56,912 bases of DNA, taken from Opitutia bacterium. GTDB taxonomy: Bacteria; Verrucomicrobiota; Verrucomicrobiia; Opitutales; Opitutaceae. Made by a program: the position numbers and the translations under genes. The notes beneath the pieces were generated by a model. That model saw nothing but the letters and a program-made list of their open reading frames with translations, was not told the origin of the DNA and searched no databases. The stretch spans positions 1 through 56,912 of the forward strand of contig CANIJN010000005.1 in NCBI GenBank assembly GCA_947467625.1, read 5' to 3'. Shown here one piece after another: positions 26,003 through 35,158 of the stretch (position 1 is its first letter; every line of letters starts with the position of its first letter).

Positions 26003-27090
26003 ATATCAAGCGCCTCCTCCTTGTTTTCCTCGTCACCGCAGCACTGCTCGGCGCAGCCGATTTGCCCGGCGTGAAATGGCATCCCGGCCACTATATTTTT
26101 GTGGCAAGATCGCCGCTCACCAAGGAGCTGCTTACGCTGCCACATTTTCGTGGCGTGCAAAAGGTCTACGTCTGGCGGGACTTTGAAACGGCGAAGGGGC
26201 GCTACGATTTCTCCGCGCTGAGAGCCGATCTGGCGCTGGTGAAGAAATACGACCGGCAACTCGTCGTGCAGTTTTCCTACAAGAAATTCTTCGTGAAGGG
26301 TCGGAGCGTGCCCGACTACCTGATCGGACCGGATTATGGCGGGGGAGTGTATGGCGAATCGGATTTGGTCATCTGGAACAAGAACGTGATCGCGCGGTTC
26401 GAGGCGATGTTGGCCGCGTTTGGACGCGAGTTTGATCGCGATCCAAATTTGGAGGCGATAAATCTGCCCGAGACGGCGTTGGGATCGGTCGGGCAAGTGG
26501 CCAAGTTGGAAACGTCACCGCCCAAGGGCATCGAGCCCTATAGTGAGCAGGCGTATCTCTCGGCGCTCAAACGGCAGATGTTCGCGTTGCGCCACGCGTT
26601 TCCGAATACGGTCGTCATCCAATACATGAACTTTCCGGTGACGATCATCGATGAGGTGAGTGACTACGCGAAAGAGATCGGCGTCGGCATGGGCGGACCG
26701 GACGTCTATCCGCGCGAAGACAGCCGGCTAAGCGATCCTCAAACGGGAGTCTATCGCCTCTATGAGAAACTCGCCGGCACAGTGCCGATGGGCGCTGCCG
26801 TGCAGAAGGAAAATTATTCCCTGGCCGCCAAGAAACAATCGGGCTGGGGACGCGTGCATCTCGGCAAGGTCGTGCCCGGCGATGAAGTCCCTTTCCCGGT
26901 CCGCGAGCACCTCCAGATGGCGCAGAATAAACTGAAGCTGAATTACGTCTTCTGGTTCATGGATCCGGCGCATCTCAACGCAGACGTGATCAAGCTGGTT
27001 GCTGAGCCTGACCTCGTGAACGATCCGGCTGGTGGTCTCGAAACCAAACGTCCGCCCAAGGCGTTTTTCCTTGGGCTACCTTTGAGGTGA
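25999..27090 (+). CDS. Secreted TIM-barrel glycoside-hydrolase-like protein
   Basis: The gene starts with GTG overlapping the previous stop codon. The 363-residue protein has a signal peptide (LLLVFLVTAALLGAA) and features of a (beta/alpha)8 glycosidase of the GH42/GH5 type: YVWRDFETAKGRYDFSALRADL near 57-78 (the usual WxxxEPxxGxYDF theme), QLVVQFSYK, INLPETALG (Glu158, a candidate acid/base at the end of strand 4) and LNYVFWFMDP near the C-terminus. I cannot name a nucleophile with certainty, so activity is unproven. It closes the four-gene group behind TonB receptor 2, and it converges with the FAD oxidoreductase gene 174 bp away. Confidence 0.65.
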   Translation: MNIKRLLLVFLVTAALLGAADLPGVKWHPGHYIFVARSPLTKELLTLPHFRGVQKVYVWRDFETAKGRYDFSALRADLALVKKYDRQLVVQFSYKKFFVKGRSVPDYLIGPDYGGGVYGESDLVIWNKNVIARFEAMLAAFGREFDRDPNLEAINLPETALGSVGQVAKLETSPPKGIEPYSEQAYLSALKRQMFALRHAFPNTVVIQYMNFPVTIIDEVSDYAKEIGVGMGGPDVYPREDSRLSDPQTGVYRLYEKLAGTVPMGAAVQKENYSLAAKKQSGWGRVHLGKVVPGDEVPFPVREHLQMAQNKLKLNYVFWFMDPAHLNADVIKLVAEPDLVNDPAGGLETKRPPKAFFLGLPLR

Positions 27091-27264
27091 GTCCGCCGCC
27101 TGTGATCCCTTGCGCGATGGCGGTCGATCTAAGAAGGCGTGCTTGGCGGGGAGGTTCAAGATTGAGGGGCGGTTATGCGAACAGGCGACGCGAGGTGGGC
27201 GATGTTCGCGCGTTGGCGGTCGGTGACGAAGGCGCGGGCGGCGTTGGTTTTCGCGCCGGCGGGA

Positions 27265-28674
27265 TCAGGCGGTCTCGCGGGTTTTGTCGCGGAGGGCGGC
27301 GATTTCGGGCCAGCGGAGCTCGTGCGGGAGAGATTTGCCGGAGGCGGCGAGAGCGGCGGCCGCGCCGGCGGCTTCGCCCATGGCGACGGCGTTGCCGGTG
27401 ACGCGGTAGCTCGCGTGGGCTAGGTAGTCGCCGCTGATGCAGCGGCCGGCGAGGAGGAGGCCGTCGACATCGCGGGCGACGAGGGCGCGGTAGGGAATAT
27501 CGTAGGGCAGCGCCTTCACGCCGCTGTTGGTGTAGCCGCCGCCGGCGTGGGCTTTGTCGTAGGCGTGGATATCGACCGGAAACGTGGGGCGCACCACGGC
27601 GTCGGCGTGGCGGGCGCCGGCGACGAGATCGGCGCGGTTGACGATGTAGCGACCGCGGATGCGGCGGCCGTCGCGAATGCCGATCTGCTCGGGCGTGGCG
27701 GCAATCTGAATACCGTCCCACGGGCCGCCGAGTTTGCGGAGGCCGTGGACGATGCGGTGGAGCTCGGCGCGGGCGTTGAGGGTGGCGGCGGTGAGCTTGA
27801 CGGCGTCGAAGGCGAGGATGCCGTATTCGTGATTCATCATCGCGAGGAGGAGATTGTCGCGGATGGGGAACAGCGTGGGCATCATGTAGGACGGCGTGAC
27901 GCCGCCGCGGATGATCTCGGCGCGGAAGGCACGTTTGGTGGCCTCGACGTTGGTGGTCTGCGCGCGGTGGATAAATGGGGCGAGGGCGGTGTGGTCTTTG
28001 ACGACGAGGAGGGCGCACATCGAGAGCGGCTGGCACGGGCACTCTTTGGTTTCGCCGGTTTCCCATTCGCAGCCGGCGAGAGCGCCGAGGTCGCCGTCGC
28101 CCGTGGTGTCGATGAAGACGGGGGCGCGCCAGGCTTGGCGGCCGGATTTCGACTCGGTAACGACGGTGGCGAGACGGCGGCCCTCTCGGTAGGCGGCGAC
28201 GACGTGGGTATGGAGTTGGATCTTCACGCCGGCGGCGAGACAGAGTTCGTCGAGGAGGACCTTCATTTCCTCGGGCTGATAGGTCATCGCGGACTTGCTC
28301 GGGATTCGGCGGGCGTCGCGGGCATCGAGTTTGCGCACGAGCTCCTGGTTGAAACCGGGTTTGTCGAAATCGAGGAGGTAGCCGAGGAGCGAAGAGGTCC
28401 ACACACCGCCGAGGGCGCCGTGGGCTTCGAAGAGACGGACGCGGGCCCCGGCGCGTGCGGCCGTGATGGCGGCGGTGACGCCGGCGGGACCGGCGCCGCA
28501 CACAATCACATCGGCGTCGCCGGCGAGCGGGACGGCGCGGGCGGGCTCGGCGAATGTGCCGGGCGCGGCGGTAGGGACGGTGGCGCCGCGGGCGAGCAAG
28601 GGGGCGGACGCGGCGGCGGTGACGGAAGCGGAGAGGAAGCGGCGGCGATTCATGGGGGGTGTGGCGCGGGGCAT
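27265..28674 (-). CDS. Exported FAD-dependent oxidoreductase (PF12831 type)
   Basis: I place the start at ATG 28674, whose A is the last base of the upstream stop (TAATG), implying coupled translation; ATG 28653 (MNRRRFLSAS) is an alternative. Either way a twin-arginine-like signal is present. The 469-residue product has the FAD dinucleotide fold (DVIVCGAGPAGVTAAI at about 55-70, EAHGALGGVW), and TTGDGDLGALAGCEWETG matches the FAD-dependent oxidoreductases of the PF12831 group. A C-terminal FAD motif reads VDGLLLAGRCISGDYLAHASYR. Members act on sugars or are of unknown substrate. Export of a flavoprotein by Tat is plausible, since cofactor is loaded first. It is the last gene of a long minus-strand cluster. 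Confidence 0.87.
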   Translation of the reverse strand: MPRATPPMNRRRFLSASVTAAASAPLLARGATVPTAAPGTFAEPARAVPLAGDADVIVCGAGPAGVTAAITAARAGARVRLFEAHGALGGVWTSSLLGYLLDFDKPGFNQELVRKLDARDARRIPSKSAMTYQPEEMKVLLDELCLAAGVKIQLHTHVVAAYREGRRLATVVTESKSGRQAWRAPVFIDTTGDGDLGALAGCEWETGETKECPCQPLSMCALLVVKDHTALAPFIHRAQTTNVEATKRAFRAEIIRGGVTPSYMMPTLFPIRDNLLLAMMNHEYGILAFDAVKLTAATLNARAELHRIVHGLRKLGGPWDGIQIAATPEQIGIRDGRRIRGRYIVNRADLVAGARHADAVVRPTFPVDIHAYDKAHAGGGYTNSGVKALPYDIPYRALVARDVDGLLLAGRCISGDYLAHASYRVTGNAVAMGEAAGAAAALAASGKSLPHELRWPEIAALRDKTRETA

Positions 28675-29636
28675 TACGGTTTCGACGCAGGCGGAGTTAC
28701 GAGCGTGGGCGGGCCAGTGAGCCAGCCGAGGGACGTGAGAAATTTGTCGGCTGCGATGAGCGTGAGGCGGTAGTGGGTGTTGTCGCCGCGACCGTAGTTG
28801 AAGAAGCCGTGCTCTTGGCCGTCGTAGAGGTGGAGGTCGCAACGGCCGCCGATCTTCTCGATTTCGGTTTTCATTTTCTGCGCGCTGACGACGGTAATGT
28901 TTTTATCGGCGCGGCCGAGGAAGTGGATCGTGGGCGGGAAATTCGGGTAGAGGTTGTGGAGGGGTGAGATGGTTCTCCACTTGTCACCCATCGCGGCCTC
29001 GACCTTGGCGAAGGCTCGGCTGCCGGGGCCGCGGTCGATCATGGAATTGAAGAGGATAATGGCGTTGGGACGTGTGCTCGTGGAAGTGTCCTCGCCAGGT
29101 TGATCGAGGCCGCTGAGCGTGGTGACGGCGGCGGCGAGAAATCCACCGGCGGATCCGCCAGCGACGGCGATGCGCTGAGGATCGAGACCGAGGTCGGCGG
29201 TGTGCTGGCGGACCCAACGCATGGCGGAGAACGCGTCCATGATCGCCTCGTGTTGCGTCGTCTGGTGGCGCGTGCGGATGCGATATTCGACGGAGATCGC
29301 GACGAGTCCGCGTGAGGCGAGGTATTGGGCTTGGGCGTAGAAATTGGACGGGGCGCCGACGTTGAAGCCGCCGCCGTGAAAGAAAACGATCCCGGGTTTC
29401 GGCGTCGCGGCGGCGTGACCGGGAGGGTTGAAGATGCTGACGCTCAGCGTGACGGCGCCGATGGTTTTGTAGGGGACGATGCGGTCGGGTTGGATGTGCG
29501 CGGCGGCATCGGCCGCGGCGGCGTCGACTTCCACGCCGGCGCCCGTGGCGGTTTTGGTGGTGGGACGGGCGGCGGGTTGGGCGGAGAGCGCGGAGGCGAG
29601 TAGCGTGAGGAGTGTGAAGCGGAGGCGGAGGGGCAT
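28674..29636 (-). CDS. Secreted alpha/beta hydrolase (esterase/lipase-like)
   Basis: The 320-residue protein has a signal peptide (residues 6-22) and a hormone-sensitive-lipase/BD-FAE-like hydrolase fold. The oxyanion motif HGGG is at 87-90, the nucleophile motif GGSAGG has Ser162, and Asp244 (GRADK) and His276 (QEHGFF) complete the triad. ISVEYRIRT and DAFSAMRWVRQH are typical of this family. It should hydrolyse small esters, perhaps acetyl or feruloyl groups on glycans. Its stop codon shares a base with the next start codon, and it begins 44 bp after the stop of TonB receptor 3, with a small hairpin between them. Confidence 0.9.
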   Translation of the reverse strand: MPLRLRFTLLTLLASALSAQPAARPTTKTATGAGVEVDAAAADAAAHIQPDRIVPYKTIGAVTLSVSIFNPPGHAAATPKPGIVFFHGGGFNVGAPSNFYAQAQYLASRGLVAISVEYRIRTRHQTTQHEAIMDAFSAMRWVRQHTADLGLDPQRIAVAGGSAGGFLAAAVTTLSGLDQPGEDTSTSTRPNAIILFNSMIDRGPGSRAFAKVEAAMGDKWRTISPLHNLYPNFPPTIHFLGRADKNITVVSAQKMKTEIEKIGGRCDLHLYDGQEHGFFNYGRGDNTHYRLTLIAADKFLTSLGWLTGPPTLVTPPASKP

Positions 29637-29653
29637 GGGGAGGGCAGGGCGGT

Positions 29654-29673
29654 CCCGCCTCTCACGAGGCGGG
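29654..29673 (-). repeat. Small hairpin behind TonB receptor 3
   Basis: CCCGCCTC (29654-29661) and GAGGCGGG (29666-29673) form a perfect 8-bp inverted repeat with loop TCAC, 7 bp after the receptor stop codon. It has no T-run, so it may be an mRNA-stabilising or attenuating hairpin rather than a full terminator. Confidence 0.5.
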
Positions 29674-29680
29674 CTACGGG

Positions 29681-32600
29681 CTAGAAGCGGAGGGTGGTGG
29701 AGAGGGTGATCTCGCGCGGGTCGGTGAAGACGAAGCGGTCGAGCGTGATGCCGTCGGTCTTTTGGCGGCGGATCTCAATGTCGTGGTCGTCGAGGAGATT
29801 GCGGACGTTGAGCTGGAAGCTGGCGCGGACGTTGCGACCGAAGGAGGAGCCGCGGTGCTGGTAGCGGAGCATGCCGTCAAAGCGGATGCTGTCGTCGCCG
29901 TAGACGACGGGGCCGTTGAAGCCGACGCCGGTGTTGGCGCCGGAGCCCTGCGGCGGGAGGCCGGGCTGGGTGGAGACGCGACCGGCGACGATGGGGCTGA
30001 GGTAGCGACCGCCGAAACCGGCGGACCAGCCCTTGAAAACGGAGTCCTTGAAGGTGTAGTTAGCGAAGAAATTGGCCTTGTGCTTGCGATTGCCATACGC
30101 GCCCTCGAAGTCGAGACGGCGGCCGTCGAGGTCGGAGCGCTGGGCGGCGACTAGCTCGGCGAGCGTGACGCCCTGCGTGCCGCGGGACCCGAGGACATCG
30201 AAGGTGGGATTGGCCTTCACGAGGTCGGCGACGAAGGCGTCGAGTTGGTCCGTCTGGAGCGTGGTGCGTTTGTAGACGTTGGCGCGCTCTTGGAGATTGT
30301 AGGAGTAGTTGACGATGAAGCGGAGGCTCTCGCCGACGTTGGCGGTGACGCGGAACTCGACGCCCTTGTTGGCGTTGTCGAGGGAGTCGCCGTTGGCGAG
30401 GGAGGTGGGACGGAGCTCGGAGTATTTCGCCATCTGCGCGGACGTGTAGAGACGGTCGGTGGTGCGGCCGTCGCCATTGGGGTCGTCGAGGATGGAGAGG
30501 ATCTGATCGTAGCGCGGGGAGAAGGCGTTGTTGACGCCCATGGCGCCGCTCTGGTCGGTGACATCGGTGGTGAAATAACTCACGCGGGCGACGATGCGGT
30601 CCTGGCGGAGGCTGACCATGACACCGGTGTCGAAGCCGTTGCCCTGCGGGGCGGGGGGCACGCCGCCATCGGCGCCGAGACGCTGGGTGAAGTCGGGGAG
30701 GCCGAGATTTTTCGAACGGTTGGCGAAAACGGAGAGTGACTGGATCGGGTGGATGACGATGCCGGCGGTGGTCGTGCTGCCGGAGAATTTATAACGCGTG
30801 GTGGGCGAGGTTGTATTAAAGATCTGGAGACCAGCGGTGCCGGCCCAAATGCCCGAGATGTCGCGGACGGGCGTGGTGCGCGTCTGCTCGAGTTCGTCGC
30901 GGCGGTAGCCGAGCGTGGTAACGATGCGGCGGGACCAGAAGGAGCTTTGGAGGGCGAACATTTGGCTATCGATTGTGCGCCGGCTCTTGGTGCCGCCGCT
31001 CTGAATCCAGCCAGTGGTGACGGGCGCGGCGCGACCGGGGATGGTGGCGGTAAGGGTGCCGGGGTTGAGCGGATCAGGGAGGCGCTGGGAGGCGGAGTCG
31101 CCGAGAGTGAGGTAGGCGCGGCGCCAGACGCCGTTGTTGTCGTTGGTCGGCTCGTTGTTGAAGGGCGCGCCGAGCCAGGATTCGCGCTCGGTGTAGCTGA
31201 CGGTGTCCTCGATCTGGTGCTGCGCCAGGCCGGCCATGCGGTGGTGGCCCCAGCGGCCGGCGTTTTTCTCGTAGGCGAGGGTGCCACGGAAATTGTCGCT
31301 CTCGCTGGTGCCGTAGCGGCGGAGCCAGAGGGTTTCGAGATAGGTGCGGCCGGCGTTCGGATTGAGAAGATTGCCGGCGGCGTCGGCGGCGGGGCGGAAA
31401 CCGGAGGAGGACTGGAAGAAGGTGGGGTTGCGGAGGAGGGCGTTGGGGTCGCCGCGGATCGTGGCGTTATCGCCGCCGACGTCGTAGTTCAGCCACTTAC
31501 CCTTCTCGTGGTAGAAACCGACTTCGCCGACGAGGGCCGAGGTGAAGCGGTGCTCCGCGATGGCAGTGATGTTTTCAAAATCATGAAGCGTGCGGCCACC
31601 GGGGCCGGCGGCGTTGGCTTCGTAGGGGACGCGGGCGGGATCGTTGAGAATGGCCGGGGCGTAGGGCGTGTCCTGCGCGGTGGACCAGGCCTGGTTGGCG
31701 TTGACGAGGAAGTTTTGGTTTTCGACGTAGACGAGGCGGTTGGCGGTCAGCGGGCGGGTGTAGCCGGCGGCGGTTTGCGCGGCGGTGAGCGCGACGATGC
31801 TTGTGCTCGCGACGGTGGTGCTACCCTGATTCCACCATCGGGTGATGCCGTCGACGACGGGGTAGTTGCGGCCGAGCGTGCCACGGACGGTGCCCTTCTC
31901 GGCGTCGATGCGGACTTCTGTTTTGTCGAACGGACGATAGGTGAGGGCGACGGTGGCGGCGCGGCGGGTGGAGGCGAGGTAGTCGCGCCAACTGCCCTTG
32001 TGATCGTAAAGGGCGTTGAGGCGGGCGGCGAATTTCCGCTTCACTAGCGGGACGTTGAGATCGAGGGTGGCGCGGCCGTTGTCGGCGGTGCCGGTGAGGA
32101 ACTGGGTCTCGAGAAACGTGGTGCCGAATTGGGCGCGCTTGGGGGAGTTGTTGATGATGCCGCCGGCGGAGCCGATGCCGAAGAGGACGGAGTTGGGGCC
32201 GCGGGAATCGTCGAGGCGCTCGGTGCTGTAGAAGTCGGTGCCGAGACGCGTCTCGAAGTAGTTGCGCGTGCTGTTGCCGAGGATACCGCGTGAGCGAAAG
32301 TTGAAGGAGTTTCCGGCGGCGATCTGCGAGATGCCGTTGTTGACGCGCAGGGTGTCGCCGTCGTCGGTCTGGCTGTTGTTGGCGTAGAGCAGCGCCTGCT
32401 CGAGGGAGGTGGCGCCGATGTCGTTGAGGAATTCCTTCGTGAAGACGTCGATGATGGCGGGCGTGTCTTTGAGCGAGGAGTTGAGGCGGGAGCCGGCGAG
32501 GGAGTTGGTGGCGAGGTAGCCGACGTCGCCGGAGGTGGAGGCCTCGAAAGGTGAGAGGACGACGGCGTCCTCTTGTGCGGCAGCAGGCGAGGGTGGGGCG

Positions 32601-32689
32601 GCCTGCGCAGACGCGCGAGGGGCGAGTGCGACGAGCAGCGTGAGGGGGACGACGGCAGCGCGCAGGCGGCGGGTGACAAGGTTTTGCAT
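29681..32689 (-). CDS. TonB-dependent outer-membrane receptor 3
   Basis: The 1002-residue protein has a signal peptide (AAVVPLTLLVALAPRASAQA), VVLSPF at 43-48 as a possible TonB box, and a plug domain (AGSRLNSSLKDTPAIIDVFTKEFLND, RGPNSVLFGIGSAGGIINNSPKRAQF). A long barrel follows, ending REITLSTTLRF with the terminal Phe needed for barrel assembly. It lies in the middle of a co-directional cluster, 42 bp behind an M14 peptidase gene and 44 bp ahead of an esterase-like gene. A peptide, lipid-linked or glycoside ligand could fit; the peptidase neighbour makes peptides worth testing. No SusD-like gene is near. Confidence 0.93.
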   Translation of the reverse strand: MQNLVTRRLRAAVVPLTLLVALAPRASAQAAPPSPAAAQEDAVVLSPFEASTSGDVGYLATNSLAGSRLNSSLKDTPAIIDVFTKEFLNDIGATSLEQALLYANNSQTDDGDTLRVNNGISQIAAGNSFNFRSRGILGNSTRNYFETRLGTDFYSTERLDDSRGPNSVLFGIGSAGGIINNSPKRAQFGTTFLETQFLTGTADNGRATLDLNVPLVKRKFAARLNALYDHKGSWRDYLASTRRAATVALTYRPFDKTEVRIDAEKGTVRGTLGRNYPVVDGITRWWNQGSTTVASTSIVALTAAQTAAGYTRPLTANRLVYVENQNFLVNANQAWSTAQDTPYAPAILNDPARVPYEANAAGPGGRTLHDFENITAIAEHRFTSALVGEVGFYHEKGKWLNYDVGGDNATIRGDPNALLRNPTFFQSSSGFRPAADAAGNLLNPNAGRTYLETLWLRRYGTSESDNFRGTLAYEKNAGRWGHHRMAGLAQHQIEDTVSYTERESWLGAPFNNEPTNDNNGVWRRAYLTLGDSASQRLPDPLNPGTLTATIPGRAAPVTTGWIQSGGTKSRRTIDSQMFALQSSFWSRRIVTTLGYRRDELEQTRTTPVRDISGIWAGTAGLQIFNTTSPTTRYKFSGSTTTAGIVIHPIQSLSVFANRSKNLGLPDFTQRLGADGGVPPAPQGNGFDTGVMVSLRQDRIVARVSYFTTDVTDQSGAMGVNNAFSPRYDQILSILDDPNGDGRTTDRLYTSAQMAKYSELRPTSLANGDSLDNANKGVEFRVTANVGESLRFIVNYSYNLQERANVYKRTTLQTDQLDAFVADLVKANPTFDVLGSRGTQGVTLAELVAAQRSDLDGRRLDFEGAYGNRKHKANFFANYTFKDSVFKGWSAGFGGRYLSPIVAGRVSTQPGLPPQGSGANTGVGFNGPVVYGDDSIRFDGMLRYQHRGSSFGRNVRASFQLNVRNLLDDHDIEIRRQKTDGITLDRFVFTDPREITLSTTLRF

Positions 32690-32731
32690 GAGTCGTGGGA
32701 GCGGGTGGTCAGGGAAAGGTTGGTGGAAATC

Positions 32732-33994
32732 TCAGGGTGCGGCCCGGGAGGGAAAGTAGTCGGTGAAGACGGCGGGGAGCGCACGGCCGAATTCCTGCCA
32801 GTCGGCGCCGAGCGGGGCCTTTTGTTTTCCGGCGATCCAGTGGGCGTTGAACTCGAGGACGGCGGCAGTGATGCCGAAACGTTCCAGCCAGCCGCTGCCG
32901 AGCGTGCCGGGGTTGTGGTTCGTCGCGCCGGTGCTGCCCTCGGTGAACCACGTGTGCTGGCGGAGGAGCGCTTCGAGGCGCTCCATGTTCTCGAGGTAGG
33001 TGGCGAGTTGGGGGACGGCGGGGCGGCTGACGTGGAGTTTGCCGTTGTTGTCGTTGTGGAGTTCGAGCGCGAGGTGCGGGCGGAAGCCGCGGGCGTTCAT
33101 GGCGGCGAGCCATTGTTCGAGCGCGTGATTCTCGGGGCAGAGCTCGGGCGAGGGCGGCTTGTCCCAGCCGCGGTTGAGGTCGATGCCGCGGAGATTAAAA
33201 CGCGTGCGGCCGCGGGCGACGCCGTCTTTGTTCGCGAGGGGCAGAATGTAGTAGGCGATGTGGTCGAGGTGGGCGCGGGCGGCAGGGGTGTCGGCGAGGA
33301 CGGCGGCGACGAGGCCCTCGATTATCCAGTTGCCGCCGGGTTCCCACGGGTGGGCGCGGGCGCGGAGGAAGACGCGGTGCGGGGCGCTCTCGCGGCCGAT
33401 GCGGATGATTTCGAGCGGACGGTCTTCGACCGTGCGGCCGATGACGGAGAGGGAGACGAGTGGATGCGGACGGATGCGCGCGAGCAGTTTTTCGAGGTCG
33501 CTGAGGCGGTAGGGTTCGACGCGGGCGACGTAGAGCGAGCCGGTGGGGCCGAGGGTGACGCGGAGGCGTACGCGCTGTTCGACGAGTTCCATTTTTTCGG
33601 AGCGCCACGTGTGGCCGTCGTCGGAGAGGAGGCAGGCGGTGCGGGCATCGACGGGGAGGCCGGAGGTGCCGTTCCAGACGTTGAGGAAATTTTGGAAGAC
33701 GAGGGTATGCGAAGAGCCGGGTTTACCCTCGAGACGGAAGTGCCAATGCCCGGCGGCGCGATTGGGGGAGTCGCGCTCGTGGTCGTATTGGAGGGAGAGG
33801 AGAATTGAGCCGTCGGGTTTGAAATCCCAGTGGAGGGGCGAGCCGTTTTCGATGGAGGTGTCGATGAACGCGAAGTCGGCGGGGCGCGGCGCGGGGCGCG
33901 GCAGCGGAGGGGCGGCGATGGAGGTGATGGGCGCGAGCGACAGGAATGCGGCGGCGAGGATGGCGTAGAACGATTGGCCGTGACGGCGAGGCAT
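32732..33994 (-). CDS. Secreted M14-family zinc carboxypeptidase
   Basis: The 420-residue protein has a signal peptide (AILAAAFLSLAPITSIA), an N-terminal beta domain (about 35-160) like that of cytosolic-carboxypeptidase-type M14 proteins, and a zinc carboxypeptidase domain. Zinc ligands are His215 and Glu218 (HPWEPGGNW) and His313 (LELHND). DLNRGWD at 272-278 supplies the substrate-binding Asn-Arg, and Glu381 (AVLEFN) is the catalytic base. The arrangement resembles the M14D/CCP-like subgroup that can process modified C-termini or peptidoglycan-type peptides. It precedes TonB receptor 3 by 42 bp and may generate or process the receptor's ligand. It is complete and looks active. Confidence 0.87.
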   Translation of the reverse strand: MPRRHGQSFYAILAAAFLSLAPITSIAAPPLPRPAPRPADFAFIDTSIENGSPLHWDFKPDGSILLSLQYDHERDSPNRAAGHWHFRLEGKPGSSHTLVFQNFLNVWNGTSGLPVDARTACLLSDDGHTWRSEKMELVEQRVRLRVTLGPTGSLYVARVEPYRLSDLEKLLARIRPHPLVSLSVIGRTVEDRPLEIIRIGRESAPHRVFLRARAHPWEPGGNWIIEGLVAAVLADTPAARAHLDHIAYYILPLANKDGVARGRTRFNLRGIDLNRGWDKPPSPELCPENHALEQWLAAMNARGFRPHLALELHNDNNGKLHVSRPAVPQLATYLENMERLEALLRQHTWFTEGSTGATNHNPGTLGSGWLERFGITAAVLEFNAHWIAGKQKAPLGADWQEFGRALPAVFTDYFPSRAAP

Positions 33995-34106
33995 GGGGCG
34001 GTGGGGCTCGGAGTTGGGGTAGGAAGATGGGTGCGATAGAAAACTTTTCGGACGCGCACGCGGCGGAAATTTCAGGTCGAGGGAATTCGGCGGATGCTGG
34101 GCCGGA

Positions 34107-34170
34107 GAGCAGGGCGGACATCAGTCCACTGGGACGGACCAAATACGGCGGACTGAAGTCCGCCCTGCTC
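34107..34170. repeat. Long inverted repeat between isomerase and peptidase genes
   Basis: Arms at 34107-34127 and 34150-34170 are 21 nt each and pair at 20 positions (core GGGCGGAC...GTCCGCCC), with a 22-nt loop. The element begins 18 bp beyond the isomerase stop codon on the minus strand. It differs in sequence from the REP array at 7.6 kb. It may be a second REP family or a terminator-like hairpin. Confidence 0.75.
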
Positions 34171-34187
34171 AAAGAGCGGAGGCTGCT

Positions 34188-35153
34188 TTACGCGAAGGCC
34201 TGGCGGAGCATCGCGATGCTCTTGGGCACGGCGGTGTTGGGGTCTTCCTTGCCTTCCATCTCGAGGGAAACCCAACCGGTGTAGCCGGCTTGGGCGAGCA
34301 TCGCGGCGATGCGCGGGTAATCGAGGTCGAGGGTATACCACTCACCGCCGCCGTGGTAGGTCTTGGCCTGCACGTAGACGGTTTTTGGGGCGATGGCCTC
34401 AAGTTTTGGATACGGGTCTTCGAGGAAATTCCCGGTGTCCATCAAGCCGCCGAGCCACGGTGATTTGATGTGATTGAGAATCCGCAGGAGTCCCTCGGGG
34501 GTGCGGGCGAGGCCCCAGTGATTTTCGAGGGCGAGCACGACGCCGCACTGCTCGGCTTTCGCGAGGCAGCGTTCGATGCCGTCGATGCACCACTTGAAGC
34601 CTTCCTCCTCGGTGTGACCGGGGAGCACGGGCTCGAGGCCGCGGTTGGCCATGAGTTGGTCGAAACTCTTGGTAGTGCCCCAACGGCCGGTGTTGATGCG
34701 GATGGACGGGCAGCCGAGTTCGTAGGCGAGCTCGATACACTTTTTCGTGTGTTCCACTTCGACGGCGAGTTTGGCGGAATCGGGTTGGACGAAACTCTGG
34801 TGAGTCGAGACGCAGCAGACTGAAAGACCCTGGCGGAACGCGTGGCGCTTTAGGTTGTGGAGATAGGCGCGACCTGCGGCGTCGATTGGGGCGCGTTCGG
34901 CGAGATCCATCTGGCGATGGAGGAGATCGACGCCCTCGACGCCGAGCTCGGCGGCGCGGTCCATGACGGTTTCGACGGGTACCTTGGCGGTCTTGAAGTG
35001 CCAATACGAATACGTCGCGATGGCGAGCTTGGTGCGTTTACGCGCGGGTTTAGGTGCGGACGGAGGAGTGGCGGAGAAAAGGGTCGGACTGAGAGCGAGG
35101 GCGCCGCCGGCGGTGAGTGAGGTGGCGAGGAACGAGCGGCGGTTGAGGGGCAT
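34188..35153 (-). CDS. Tat-exported sugar phosphate isomerase/epimerase-like TIM barrel
   Basis: I place the start at ATG 35153, which begins a Tat signal (NRRSFLATSLTAGGALALS); the frame is open far upstream but only as the antisense-like shadow of the neighbouring gene. The 321-residue protein has an AP-endonuclease-2/xylose-isomerase-like barrel: AIATYSYWHF, AELGVEGVDLLHRQM, SVCCVSTHQS, CIELAYELGCPSIRINTG, VVLALENHWG with a likely metal-binding Glu, GGLMDTGNF and GWVSLEMEGK. The family isomerises or epimerises sugars. Export suggests it acts on free sugars and not sugar phosphates. It lies 50 bp behind the DUF1501 gene; the leader between is a pure pyrimidine tract on the coding strand, with no Shine-Dalgarno. 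Confidence 0.87.
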   Translation of the reverse strand: MPLNRRSFLATSLTAGGALALSPTLFSATPPSAPKPARKRTKLAIATYSYWHFKTAKVPVETVMDRAAELGVEGVDLLHRQMDLAERAPIDAAGRAYLHNLKRHAFRQGLSVCCVSTHQSFVQPDSAKLAVEVEHTKKCIELAYELGCPSIRINTGRWGTTKSFDQLMANRGLEPVLPGHTEEEGFKWCIDGIERCLAKAEQCGVVLALENHWGLARTPEGLLRILNHIKSPWLGGLMDTGNFLEDPYPKLEAIAPKTVYVQAKTYHGGGEWYTLDLDYPRIAAMLAQAGYTGWVSLEMEGKEDPNTAVPKSIAMLRQAFA

Positions 35154-35158
35154 GAGGT

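Noticed and set aside
29654-29673. Factor-independent terminator behind TonB receptor 3
   Set aside because: The 8-bp hairpin is real, but no T-run follows on the transcript, and the next gene starts only 44 bp beyond the receptor stop.
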